Assembly: GCA_964590435.1 (NCBI GenBank)
Contig: CAZPWT010000036.1
Span: 8,171-72,170, forward strand
Direction of reading: 5' to 3'
Source: WSZJ01 sp964590435
Lineage (GTDB): Bacteria; Planctomycetota; MHYJ01; WSZJ01
DNA length: 64,000 nt
Shown: piece after piece, positions 8,817 through 16,887 of the stretch
How the letters are laid out: the number at the start of each line of letters is the position of its first letter
Numbering within the stretch: the stretch's first letter is position 1
Program-made: the position numbers and the translations under genes
Notes under the pieces: generated by a model
The model's database searches: none
What the model saw: the letters and a program-made list of their open reading frames with translations, nothing else
Told to the model about the DNA's origin: nothing

Positions 8817-9038
8817 ATGAAGACTCGGATGCTGGTCGCAGGGATCGCGCTCGTCGTGACGGGAGTCGTGTTCGGCCTCGCGCAGGCGGAGGAAACGGGC
8901 AAGCCGATGACGGAAGGACGTTACCGGCTCTTCAGCGGCACAAACCGCCAGGAGAACCTGATCTTCCGGATCGACACGGCGACGGGTGACACGGTGGTGC
9001 TGAATTCGACCAGCCACACTTGGGAAACCGTCCGCTGA
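8817..9038 (+). CDS. Small exported protein of unknown function
   Basis: 73 residues starting at an ATG preceded by GGAGA. The first ~24 residues (MKTRMLVAGIALVVTGVVFG, then LAQA) form a signal peptide or membrane anchor. The mature part is a short beta-rich segment, with RYRLFSGTNRQENLIFRI and DTATGDTVVL, like a single propeller blade or bacteroid-type repeat. No family was recognised. It stands alone, divergent from the cyclase gene; a small inverted repeat (AACTCC/GGAGTT, about 8684-8704) lies in the upstream space. Confidence 0.5.
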   Translation: MKTRMLVAGIALVVTGVVFGLAQAEETGKPMTEGRYRLFSGTNRQENLIFRIDTATGDTVVLNSTSHTWETVR

Positions 9039-9174
9039 TCGAGCGCGCCCGGGCGGGGCCATCGGCGCCGACGCGCCAAGGTCATCCGCCCGGGCTCTTC
9101 CACGCGGCAAGCCAGTAGAAGGCCAGCCACGCGACGAGATAGGCGACGCCGAAATCGTGTGCTCGCGCGGGAAC

Positions 9175-10380
9175 TTAAGACTTGGTCGGGTTCGTGAACC
9201 TGAACTCCGCGTAGCCGGACCACGGGCCCCATCCGGAGGAAGTCCTCGCCCGGACCTTCCAGCGATACCAGATCTTGCTCATCGTCGGCCATACAGTCTT
9301 GCTCGTCGCGCCGCCCGTGCTCCAGGCGTAGTAGTACTTCCAGACGCCGCCTTCGGAGAACTCCAGCCAGACCTGGTAGTCGGTCGAGCCGGCCTTCGCG
9401 GCCCAGGAAAGTTTCACCGACGTTCCGACGACGTCCCAACCCGGGTCCGGGTACTTCGGCGACATCCCGGTCGGCGCGGGGGACGGCGGGGGAAGAGACA
9501 CGACGAGGCTGGCGAACGCGCTGGCGGAGGAGAAGCCGGCGGAGTTGTGGGACCAGACGTGCCAGACGTAGCTGCCGGCGCCGAGGGTGACGGAAGCGCT
9601 GGAGGCGGTGGGCCAGGAGGAGTGGACGAGGGCGCCGGCGGCGGTGAAGACCTTGAGCTGGTAGTAATCGGCGCCGGAGACGGTGGTCCAGTCGAGGAAG
9701 ACGGTGCTGGTCGTCACGGTGGTCCCGGTCTTCGGCGACACGATGGCGGGCGCCGGCGGGGGGAGGATGCCCATCTTTGCGGACACCGAGTCCACGAACG
9801 TCGCCCACGGGAAGAACGCGCCCGGGTCGGACCGGCTCCACGGCTGGACCTGAGCGTGCGCCACGAGGCCGGGGGCCTTGTAAGTGTCGTCCGGCTCGTC
9901 GTACGCGTTCCCGCCCGGGTGGACGACGGGGACGGCGTACTTGTCGCACAGGTACGCGACCAGAGTGGACAGCGACTCGAGCAGCGCCGGCGTCCAGGTC
10001 GCGGCCTTGCCCGAGAACCCGGCGCACTCGATCCCGATCGACCGCGAGTTGTAGTACGTCGCGTGCCAGGCGATGTCGTCGTCCGCCACCATCTGCGTGA
10101 TCGCCCCCGACGGCGAAATCACGTAGTGCGCGCTGACCCCCGCATCCGGGTTGTTGAACCAGCTGATCGCCTGCGTGTAGCACTCCGAGTAGTACCCGTC
10201 GCCGTTCGTGTCCTTCCCTTCCGTCGTGTGGATCACGATCGCGTCGATGTTGTAGGACGTCTCGCGGCTGGAAGCGGAGCAGTTGGGGGAAGCGTCCCAC
10301 GTGACGGCCGGCTTCGGCGGCGCCGCGTGGGCCACCAGGGCCGCCGCGGCCAGGATCAGCAGCGTCGTGACTTTCATCAT
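9175..10380 (-). CDS. Exported N-acetylmuramoyl-L-alanine amidase (Amidase_2) with Fn3-like domains
   Basis: 401 residues. After a signal peptide (MMKVTTLLILAAAALVAHAA) comes an Amidase_2/PGRP-type domain with zinc ligands His51 (IVIHTTEG), His175 (GLVAHAQVQP) and Asp185 (SDPG), plus Glu118 in GIECAGF. It should cleave the amide bond between peptidoglycan sugar and stem peptide. Two Fn3-like modules (about 205-300 and 305-400) with repeated WxTVSGADYYQLKV and STDYQVWLEF patterns follow. The ATG at 10380 overlaps the upstream stop (ATGA); the next ATG at 10377 has better spacing to the GGGGGG ribosome site, so either may be used. The frame stays open beyond the TAA into a hydrophobic stretch. 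Confidence 0.85.
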   Translation of the reverse strand: MMKVTTLLILAAAALVAHAAPPKPAVTWDASPNCSASSRETSYNIDAIVIHTTEGKDTNGDGYYSECYTQAISWFNNPDAGVSAHYVISPSGAITQMVADDDIAWHATYYNSRSIGIECAGFSGKAATWTPALLESLSTLVAYLCDKYAVPVVHPGGNAYDEPDDTYKAPGLVAHAQVQPWSRSDPGAFFPWATFVDSVSAKMGILPPPAPAIVSPKTGTTVTTSTVFLDWTTVSGADYYQLKVFTAAGALVHSSWPTASSASVTLGAGSYVWHVWSHNSAGFSSASAFASLVVSLPPPSPAPTGMSPKYPDPGWDVVGTSVKLSWAAKAGSTDYQVWLEFSEGGVWKYYYAWSTGGATSKTVWPTMSKIWYRWKVRARTSSGWGPWSGYAEFRFTNPTKS

Positions 10381-10913
10381 CTTCCCCCCATCGAGTGTTC
10401 CCGCTGCGCCGACGGCGGCGCTTCCAGCGGCATGAGTTTGAGTTTTTCGATCTGGGCGGCGGTCAGCAGCTTCCCGAGCGATTCCTCGGCCTGGGACCAC
10501 AGCGTCTCAGCGACCGAAGCATCGGCGGCATCGCCGAACTCGCGCTGGACCTCCGCGGTCCGGGCGAGGTGTTCCGACAGGATGTGGCCGACCTGCGTGG
10601 CGCATTCGTGCGTGACCGCGAGTTCCTTCTCAATCCGCTCGATCGTCCGGGCCGGGAACTCCCAGGGATCCTCGTGCGCCGGGACGGTAGCGGTCTCCCC
10701 CGCTTCCCCTTCGCCGTGGTGGTCGTGCGTGCAACCGCGGGAGCTGAAGTCGTCGACGGGCGGCGAAACGGGCGCCTTCTTTTCGACAGACGGAGGCGCA
10801 GAGGGCGCAACGGCCGGAGCGAGTGAGACCGCCGGCCTGGCGACGGGCCGGGCCAGCGCGGCGAGGACGACCACGACGCCGACGGCCCCGGCAACGATCA
10901 GCAGCCTCTTCAC
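10377..10913 (-). CDS. Membrane-anchored His-rich periplasmic protein, LTxxQ-like
   Basis: 178 residues from a GTG with AGGGAGG 6 nt upstream; longer frames lack a ribosome site. An N-terminal membrane segment (about 5-25) precedes a Pro/Ala linker, a His-rich stretch (CTHDHHGEGE) and a helical domain with VTHECATQVGHILSEHL and LGKLLTAAQIEKLKLM. The last pattern resembles the LTxxQ motif of Spy/CpxP-type proteins, so a periplasmic stress or metal-related role is possible but not established. It is first in an operon with the amidase (4-nt overlap), suggesting a shared envelope function. Confidence 0.55.
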   Translation of the reverse strand: MKRLLIVAGAVGVVVVLAALARPVARPAVSLAPAVAPSAPPSVEKKAPVSPPVDDFSSRGCTHDHHGEGEAGETATVPAHEDPWEFPARTIERIEKELAVTHECATQVGHILSEHLARTAEVQREFGDAADASVAETLWSQAEESLGKLLTAAQIEKLKLMPLEAPPSAQREHSMGGR

Positions 10914-11122
10914 GCTGTTCCTCCCTGAAATCCTCCTCCGCAGCACCCCGGAGGAAGGGAGGGTTATAAGGGGAGGCCCTGCACGATGCCAGACAATAGA
11001 GGCAATAAGATCATAAAGTCGCTCGTGCAATCCTGCCCGCCGAAGTGCGGCAGGTTTCCGGTCGCAAGAACCCGGATTCCGCCCGTTGAGTAGAATTCCC
11101 GAACTCTCCCCGGAGCCCCCCC
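10914..11122. other. Divergent intergenic region; possible decayed PIN-gene tail
   Basis: This lower-GC gap separates the leftward amidase operon from the rightward kinase gene. TAGAAT at 11091-11096 is a possible -10 for the kinase. On the minus strand around 10980-11105 an open stretch encodes RVLATGNLPHFGG, which recalls the C-terminal VTGNLRHF-type motif of some PIN toxins, but the remainder does not fit. No intact gene is supported. Confidence 0.25.
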
Positions 11123-14044
11123 GTGCCACTTCATCACGGATTCCTGCTTCTCAGCCTCGCGACCCGTCACGGGTCGGTCAGTGGCGAAGTAGCGCTCCGG
11201 ATTGCGGCGGCGGCGGATCAAGGGGGTGACACGCGGGAACTCCTGCTCGGGATGGGCGGCCTGTCCGAGGCGGATGTGAAGGCTCTGGAGGCGGAAGTTG
11301 AGTCGTGGTTTGCGGACAGCACAAAACTGGTCGCGGGCCGCGCAGACGCTACGGTCGTGATGCCGGCCCCGCATTCGCGACCTGACGCTCCTGCAGCGGA
11401 AGTCAGCTCGCGCTACGCGCCCGGAAGCGAGATCGGGCGCGGCGGGCTGGCACGGGTCGTGGAAGCCCAGGACACGGAGCTGGGCCGACGCGTGGCGCTG
11501 AAGGTGCTGGCGCCGCACGCGGAGAGCGGGCTCGTCGAGCGATTCCTCGAGGAAGCCCGGATCACGGGCCAGCTGGAGCACCCGAACATCGTGCCCGTGC
11601 ACGGCATGGGGAGCCTTCCCGGCACCGGGGAGAACTTCATGGCCATGAAGCGCATCCACGGCCGGGACATGAGGCAGGTCATCCGCGAGGGCGCGTGGGG
11701 GCTGCGGCAGCTGGTCGAGGCGTTCCGGGACGTGTGCCGGGCGGTTGCCTACGCGCACTCGAAGGGGATCGTGCACCGCGACCTGAAACCGGCGAACGTC
11801 ATGCTTGGTGAGTTCGGAGAAGTGCTGGTGGTGGATTGGGGGCTGGCGCGGCGCGTGTCGATCCCCCACGGCGAGGCATCGGTCGGCGGCGAGGGGGAAA
11901 CGGAGACGCCCGGCGGCCTCGAGACCACGCGCGTCGTCAGCCAGTCGCCGGGACAGACCCCCGAGCAGGGCATCATGGGCACGCCGAGCTACATGTCGCC
12001 GGAGCAGGCCGCCGGCCGCCTCCCGGAAGTCGACGAACTCAGCGACGTGTACTCGCTCGGCGCCACGCTCTACGAAATCCTGGCGCGCCGCGCGCCTTAC
12101 GAGAGCCCTTCGGGAATCGAGACCCTCCGGTTGGTCCTCGCGGGAAAACTCGCTCCCCCTTCGCGCTTCCACGAAATCCCCGCCGAGCTCGAGGCGATCT
12201 GCCTGCGCGCGATGGCGTTCCGGCGCGAGGACCGCTACGGCTCGGTCGTCGAGCTGGGGATGGACGTGGAGAGCTACCTGAAAGGAACGCGGGAGCACGA
12301 GGGGCGCGCACGGCTGGCGGAGGAGCAGGTCGCGCGGGCGATCGCGGAGACCGAGCGGTCGAGACAGCTGAAACTGAAGGCCGAGTCGGAAGCGCGCGGG
12401 AGCGAGGCGGAGGTGGCGGCGCTTCCGTCGACGGACTGGCTGTCGCGGGAGCGCGTGAGGTGGAGGCACGAGGACCAGGCGGACGTTCTTCGACGCGAGG
12501 CGATCGAGACCTGGGCGGCGGCGGACGCCGCGCTGGACATGGCGCTGACGCTGGACCCGGAATCGCGCCGCGCGCGCGAGCTCAAGGCGGGGCTGCATTG
12601 GGAGCGTTTCGTCGAAGCCGAAAACAAGGGCGACGAGGACGCGGCGATCCTGAGCCGGCGGATCGTGGAGCGCTTCAATGATGGCGCGTTCGATGCGCGG
12701 CTGAGCGGCGAGGGGACGATCGAGGTCGTGACGCGCGGATGGACGTGCGGGTGCCTGCGCGACGGCCGGGACGTATCGCCCGGCGAGCTGGCGGTTCTCG
12801 GTTATCACCCGTGGTCGGGCCGCGCGCTGGACGGGCGCCCGCTCGAGATTCTCGAGGAACTGGAGCCGGCGGGGCCCGTCCGTCTCCGGGTGCACTCCGA
12901 CTCCTGCCGGCTTGTGGAAGTTCCCGGGGCCGCCGTGTGGGCCTGGCGGTACGAGTCGGTCGACCGGATGCAGATCCCGCGGACGCCGGGAGCGGGCGAT
13001 CCGGGATTCCCGGAGGGTGTCCTCGAGAAGCTCTTCGGCAATTCTCCTTATCGCCCGCAAGGGCGTGGCATTCTCCTCGGACGCACGCCGCTGGCGAAGC
13101 GACCGCTGGCCAAGGGGTCGTGGCTGTTGATCGTCGTCCCCGCCGGGGCGGAGCCGTTCCGGGTGCCGGTCAACGTCCGCCGCCAGCAGGACATCCGGCT
13201 GGAGCTGACGCTTCCCGGGCGGGGCGAAATTCCGCCGGAGTTTCAGCGCGTGCCGGCGGGAGAGTTCACGTGGCAGGGCGACCGGGCGCTTCCGGGGGCG
13301 ATGAAGGCGGAGACTCGCCTGCTGGACGATTTCTTCATCGCGGCGCAGCCGGTGACGTGCGCGGAGTATGCCGTCTTCCTCAACGAGCTGCTCAAGTCCG
13401 ATCAGGCGCAGGCGGCCGCCCATGTGCCTCGCGGCGTCATGGCGTCGGGCGTGCGGTGGCCGCAGGTTCCCGGCAAGGGATTCGTCGTGCCGACGGCATC
13501 CAATGGCGCGGATCACGGCGCCCGGATGACGGGGGTTCCCGCGGACTGGGAAGAGGACTGGCCGATTCTCGGCATTTCCTGGGCGGATGCGTGTGCGTAC
13601 GCGCGCTGGCGCTCGCTGCGCGAACAACGGCTGTATTTCGTGCCGCACGAAGCCCAGTGGGAGAAAGCAGCGCGGGGCCCGGATGGCCGGGGATTGCCCT
13701 GGGGCAACGAGTTCCTCGAACCGCACGCCAACACGAACCAGGCCCACGAGAGCGGCGCTCGCCCGACGCCGGTGGGCAGTTTCCCGTTCGACGAGTCGCC
13801 GTACGGGGTCCGGGGTCTCGCCGGGAACGCCCGGGACTGGTGTCTCAACGACCCGGGCGAGTTCGTGCAGACGGGGTGGAGGTGCCAACGAGGTGGGAAT
13901 TGGCTGACTCCTCCCCCGACAGCCCGGGCCGCAGTTCGCAATGCAGCCCAGCAGGGCACCGCTCAATCGGGCACCACCATCCGCCTCGCCACGGTCATCC
14001 GGCTCCCGGCCGGCACCCGGCCCTGGCCGCTCTCGCTCCCGTAG
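11123..14044 (+). CDS. Ser/Thr protein kinase fused to SUMF1/FGE-like domain
   Basis: 973 residues, GTG start. A helical N-terminus (1-95) precedes a Hanks-type kinase: glycine loop IGRGGLARVVEA near 104, Lys127 in VALKVL, catalytic HRDLKPANV (His218-Asp220) and DWG at 238-240 in place of DFG, then GTPSYMSPEQ. A coiled linker (about 395-450) and a middle region follow; the last ~270 residues are a SUMF1/FGE-sulfatase-type fold (FHVPAGEFTWQGD-like opening, GISWADACAYARW, WEKAARGPDGRGLPWG, RGLAGNARDW, RGGNW). The two Cys that follow RGGS in true formylglycine-generating enzymes are absent, so it probably binds ligand or protein rather than making formylglycine. A close paralogue is at 56108-58879. 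Confidence 0.85.
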   Translation: MPLHHGFLLLSLATRHGSVSGEVALRIAAAADQGGDTRELLLGMGGLSEADVKALEAEVESWFADSTKLVAGRADATVVMPAPHSRPDAPAAEVSSRYAPGSEIGRGGLARVVEAQDTELGRRVALKVLAPHAESGLVERFLEEARITGQLEHPNIVPVHGMGSLPGTGENFMAMKRIHGRDMRQVIREGAWGLRQLVEAFRDVCRAVAYAHSKGIVHRDLKPANVMLGEFGEVLVVDWGLARRVSIPHGEASVGGEGETETPGGLETTRVVSQSPGQTPEQGIMGTPSYMSPEQAAGRLPEVDELSDVYSLGATLYEILARRAPYESPSGIETLRLVLAGKLAPPSRFHEIPAELEAICLRAMAFRREDRYGSVVELGMDVESYLKGTREHEGRARLAEEQVARAIAETERSRQLKLKAESEARGSEAEVAALPSTDWLSRERVRWRHEDQADVLRREAIETWAAADAALDMALTLDPESRRARELKAGLHWERFVEAENKGDEDAAILSRRIVERFNDGAFDARLSGEGTIEVVTRGWTCGCLRDGRDVSPGELAVLGYHPWSGRALDGRPLEILEELEPAGPVRLRVHSDSCRLVEVPGAAVWAWRYESVDRMQIPRTPGAGDPGFPEGVLEKLFGNSPYRPQGRGILLGRTPLAKRPLAKGSWLLIVVPAGAEPFRVPVNVRRQQDIRLELTLPGRGEIPPEFQRVPAGEFTWQGDRALPGAMKAETRLLDDFFIAAQPVTCAEYAVFLNELLKSDQAQAAAHVPRGVMASGVRWPQVPGKGFVVPTASNGADHGARMTGVPADWEEDWPILGISWADACAYARWRSLREQRLYFVPHEAQWEKAARGPDGRGLPWGNEFLEPHANTNQAHESGARPTPVGSFPFDESPYGVRGLAGNARDWCLNDPGEFVQTGWRCQRGGNWLTPPPTARAAVRNAAQQGTAQSGTTIRLATVIRLPAGTRPWPLSLP

Positions 14045-14084
14045 CAATCTCGCCGGTCTCCTCACGAATCCCGCGTCGGCTCCC

Positions 14085-14090
14085 TACAAT
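14085..14090 (+). promoter_or_regulatory. -10 hexamer TACAAT upstream of second kinase gene
   Basis: TACAAT ends 7 nt before ATG 14098. This spacing favours 14098 over the ATG at 14089, which overlaps the hexamer. Confidence 0.45.
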
Positions 14091-14097
14091 GCCCTCC

Positions 14098-16497
14098 ATG
14101 CCCGCTCCTCCCGACCCCCGCCGCAAGCGCCCGATCTCGGGAGAATCGCTCCCCGTCGGAGACCCCGTCTCCAGCGCGGGCGAAACCGTCCGGCGCCCGC
14201 CCTCTTCTGGCGTGCAACCGTCGGCGCATGACCGGACGCTCAAGGGTGCGCCGTCGGCCGCCTCGCGCCCGACTCACCGCGCCGTGCCTCCGGAACTCGC
14301 GGGCGCGCCGCCGAACGCCAAATTCGGGAAGTACGTGCGGTCCGAAAAACTGGGAAGCGGCGCGATGGGGGAAGTCTGGAAGGCGTGGGACACGGAGCTG
14401 GGGCGGTGGGTGGCGCTGAAATTCCTGAAAGGCGGCGACGACCACGAGATCGCGAGGTTCGAGCGGGAAGCGCAAGTGGCGGCGGGGCTGACGCACCCGA
14501 ACATCGCGACGGTGTACGAGATCGGCGAGGCGTCCGGGCGGCACTTCATCGCGATGCAATTCGTGCCGGGAAAAACGCTGACGGCGGCGCGGAAGAAGGG
14601 CGCGCGTCTGGCGGCGCTGCTGATGCGGGACGCGGCGCGGGGGGTGGGGCACGCCCACGACAACGGCGTGATCCACCGCGACATCAAGCCGCAGAACATC
14701 ATGGTCACGGGGCTGAACCTCGAGCGCGGCGCGAAGAAGCCGTACGACGGGGTGTTCGTGATGGACTTCGGGCTCGCGCGGTCGACCGAGGGCGCGAGCG
14801 GGCTTTCCGTGAGCGGGTCCGTCATCGGCACCCCCGGGTACATGCCTCCCGAACAGGCCAAGGGGCGCCGCGCCGGACCGCCCGCCGACGTCTTCTCCCT
14901 CGGGGCCACGCTCTACGACCTCCTCTCCGGCAAGGAGCCGTTCCGCGGAGACTCGCTCTTCGAGGTCCTCCGCGCGATCCAGGAGGACGAGCCGCCGCCG
15001 CTGCGCCGCGCCGACCCGCGCATCCCCGCGGACCTCGAGACCATCGTCTTCAAGGCGCTCGAAAAGGACCCGGCCCGCCGCTACCCCGACGCGGGCGCCT
15101 TTGCGGACGACCTCGATAGGTTTCTTGAAGGAGAACCCGTCGCGGCCCGGCCGGCGGGGATCGGGTACCGCGCCTCGAAGGCGGTGGCGAAGCGCAAGCC
15201 GGTGCTGGCGGTCGCGGCGGCGGGGGTGCTGGGGATGGCGCTGCTGGGCGTGTTCCTGATGTCGAAGCTCGGCACGGCAGGACGCGAGAAGGAGGAGAAG
15301 GACCGCGCGCTGGCGGCGCAGAAAGAGAAGGAACGCAAGACGCGCGAGGAGAAGGACCGCGAGATCGCCGCGCAGAAGGAGAAGGAACGGCTGCGCGAAG
15401 AAGCCCGGCAGAAGGCGCTCTCCTGGGTCGAGTCGGGGCGCCGCGCGCTCGAGGATCTCCGTTTCCGCAAGGCCAGCCCTTCGCAGACGCAGCCCGAGCT
15501 GCACGCGATGGCGGAGAAGGCCGAGGCGGAATTCCGGAAGGCGCTCGACGTATCGCCCGGTCTGCCCGAGGCCTGGCTGGGGATCGGCCGCGGCTGGGCG
15601 ATGGCCCACAACCGCGGAAGAGCGCTTCCCGCCATCGAGAAGGCGATCGCGGCCGCGCCGCAGTTCGCTTCGGCGTACCTCGAGCGCGTGCGGTTGAACT
15701 TCGACGACTACGAGGAGATGCGGCACGACAACGCGAGCGGCGGGGCGGCGGCGGAGACGGAGGCGTCGCGGAAGCTGAGGGCGTCGCTGGAGTCGGACCT
15801 GCGGGCGGCGCAGGCGGCGACGAAGGACCTGGCGGAGAAGGCGTTTGCGGAGGGGATGCTGGCGTTTGCGGACGGGAAGTTCGCGGAGGCGGCGGAGAAG
15901 CTGGGCGGCTACCTCAAGGGGGCGCCGACGGACGGCGACGCGCACTACTGGCGCGGGCATGCGCTGCTGCACGCGGAGCTGCTGGGGGAAGCGGAAGCAG
16001 CGCTGTCGCGGGCGCTCGAGTGCGACGCGAGGCACGGGAGCGCGCGGGGCAACCGCGGGCGGGTGCGCGAGATGCTCGGGAACCTGGCGGGGGCGGAGGA
16101 GGACTATCGCGTGACCGTGGCGCAGTTCCCGGAGCAGGGCGCGGGGTATCTCGGGCTTGCGGCCATTGCGAAGGCGCGGGGGGATGCGAAAGAGTGCCGG
16201 GAGATGGCCGAGGAGTCGCTCAAGCGGGAGCCGGGGCACCCGGTCACGCGCGACCTCCTCGCCTGGGCGAAGAAACAGCTCGGCGAGACGCCGGCGACGC
16301 CGGAGGACGACGTGGAAGCGCTCATCGCCGAGGCGCAGCGCGAGCACGCGGCGGGAAATGCCGTGCGCTGCGTCGAGCTTTGCGACAGGGCGATTGCGAA
16401 ATCCCCGAAGAACGCCGACGCGTACCCCTTCGCGGCGCCGGCCGGCACTCGGCGGGGAACGTCAAGGGCGCGCTCGAGGACGCCGAGCAGGCGCTGA
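14098..16497 (+). CDS. Ser/Thr kinase with TM segment and TPRs, 5' part of a frameshifted gene
   Basis: 799 residues before the frame is lost. Disordered N-terminus (1-75), then a PknB-type kinase: LGSGAMGEVWKA near 85, Lys108 in VALKFL, HRDIKPQN (193-195), DFG (223-225), GTPGYMPPEQ. A single membrane helix (about 367-390) is followed by a highly charged KEKERKTREEK coil and TPRs. At 16425-16428 the TPR reading continues in the -1 frame; the in-frame tail here (PFAAPAGTRRGTSRARS) is not TPR-like. A lost C in a C5 run explains it, so this may be a sequencing error, a recent mutation or programmed slippage. The start at 14098 was chosen over 14089 because of the -10 spacing. Confidence 0.8.
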   Translation: MPAPPDPRRKRPISGESLPVGDPVSSAGETVRRPPSSGVQPSAHDRTLKGAPSAASRPTHRAVPPELAGAPPNAKFGKYVRSEKLGSGAMGEVWKAWDTELGRWVALKFLKGGDDHEIARFEREAQVAAGLTHPNIATVYEIGEASGRHFIAMQFVPGKTLTAARKKGARLAALLMRDAARGVGHAHDNGVIHRDIKPQNIMVTGLNLERGAKKPYDGVFVMDFGLARSTEGASGLSVSGSVIGTPGYMPPEQAKGRRAGPPADVFSLGATLYDLLSGKEPFRGDSLFEVLRAIQEDEPPPLRRADPRIPADLETIVFKALEKDPARRYPDAGAFADDLDRFLEGEPVAARPAGIGYRASKAVAKRKPVLAVAAAGVLGMALLGVFLMSKLGTAGREKEEKDRALAAQKEKERKTREEKDREIAAQKEKERLREEARQKALSWVESGRRALEDLRFRKASPSQTQPELHAMAEKAEAEFRKALDVSPGLPEAWLGIGRGWAMAHNRGRALPAIEKAIAAAPQFASAYLERVRLNFDDYEEMRHDNASGGAAAETEASRKLRASLESDLRAAQAATKDLAEKAFAEGMLAFADGKFAEAAEKLGGYLKGAPTDGDAHYWRGHALLHAELLGEAEAALSRALECDARHGSARGNRGRVREMLGNLAGAEEDYRVTVAQFPEQGAGYLGLAAIAKARGDAKECREMAEESLKREPGHPVTRDLLAWAKKQLGETPATPEDDVEALIAEAQREHAAGNAVRCVELCDRAIAKSPKNADAYPFAAPAGTRRGTSRARSRTPSRR

Positions 16498-16871
16498 AAC
16501 TGCGGCCGGACTACCCGGAAGCGCTCTACAACCGGGCCCTCGCGAAGGACGCGCTCGGCGACGCCGACGGCGCCCTCGCCGATTACGGCGCCTGCCTCAA
16601 ACTCCAGCCGGGGAACTGCGACGCGCTCACCAACCGCGGCATCATCAAGGAAACGCGCGGCGACCACGACGCCGCGATCGCGGATTACTCCGAGGCTCTT
16701 CGCATCCGCCCCGGCTACCTCCCCGCCCTCGTGAACCGCGCCGAGTCGCGCGCGGCCAAGGGCGACAAGGCCGGGGCGATCGCCGATTTCCGGCGGACGC
16801 TGGAGATCGCTCCCGCCGGGTGGGAGTACGCCGAGGGGGTGAAGCGGCGGATCGGGGAGCTGGAGAAGTAG
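16428..16871 (+). pseudogene. C-terminal TPR portion of the kinase gene, displaced by -1 frameshift
   Basis: Continuation of the preceding kinase in the other frame. It contains clean TPR units (GNVKGALEDAEQALKLRPDY, ALYNRALAKDALGDADGALA, NRGIIKETRGDHDAAIADY, NRAESRAAKGDKAGAIADFR) and ends at a TAG 16 nt before the next gene. No independent ribosome site or start is apparent near its beginning. Joined to the first part, the intact protein would be about 924 residues. Confidence 0.7.
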
Positions 16872-16874
16872 TGC

Positions 16875-16880
16875 TACCAT
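16875..16880 (+). promoter_or_regulatory. Extended -10 TGC-TACCAT for the HEAT-repeat gene
   Basis: TACCAT, preceded by TGC, ends 7 nt before GTG 16888 and directly follows the kinase stop codon, suggesting the HEAT gene has its own, leaderless, transcript. Confidence 0.45.
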
Positions 16881-16887
16881 TTCCGGC

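Noticed and set aside
10964..11106. Decayed PIN toxin gene
   Set aside because: Only one short motif-like stretch fits; the rest does not align with the family, so it was left as a remark on the intergenic region.
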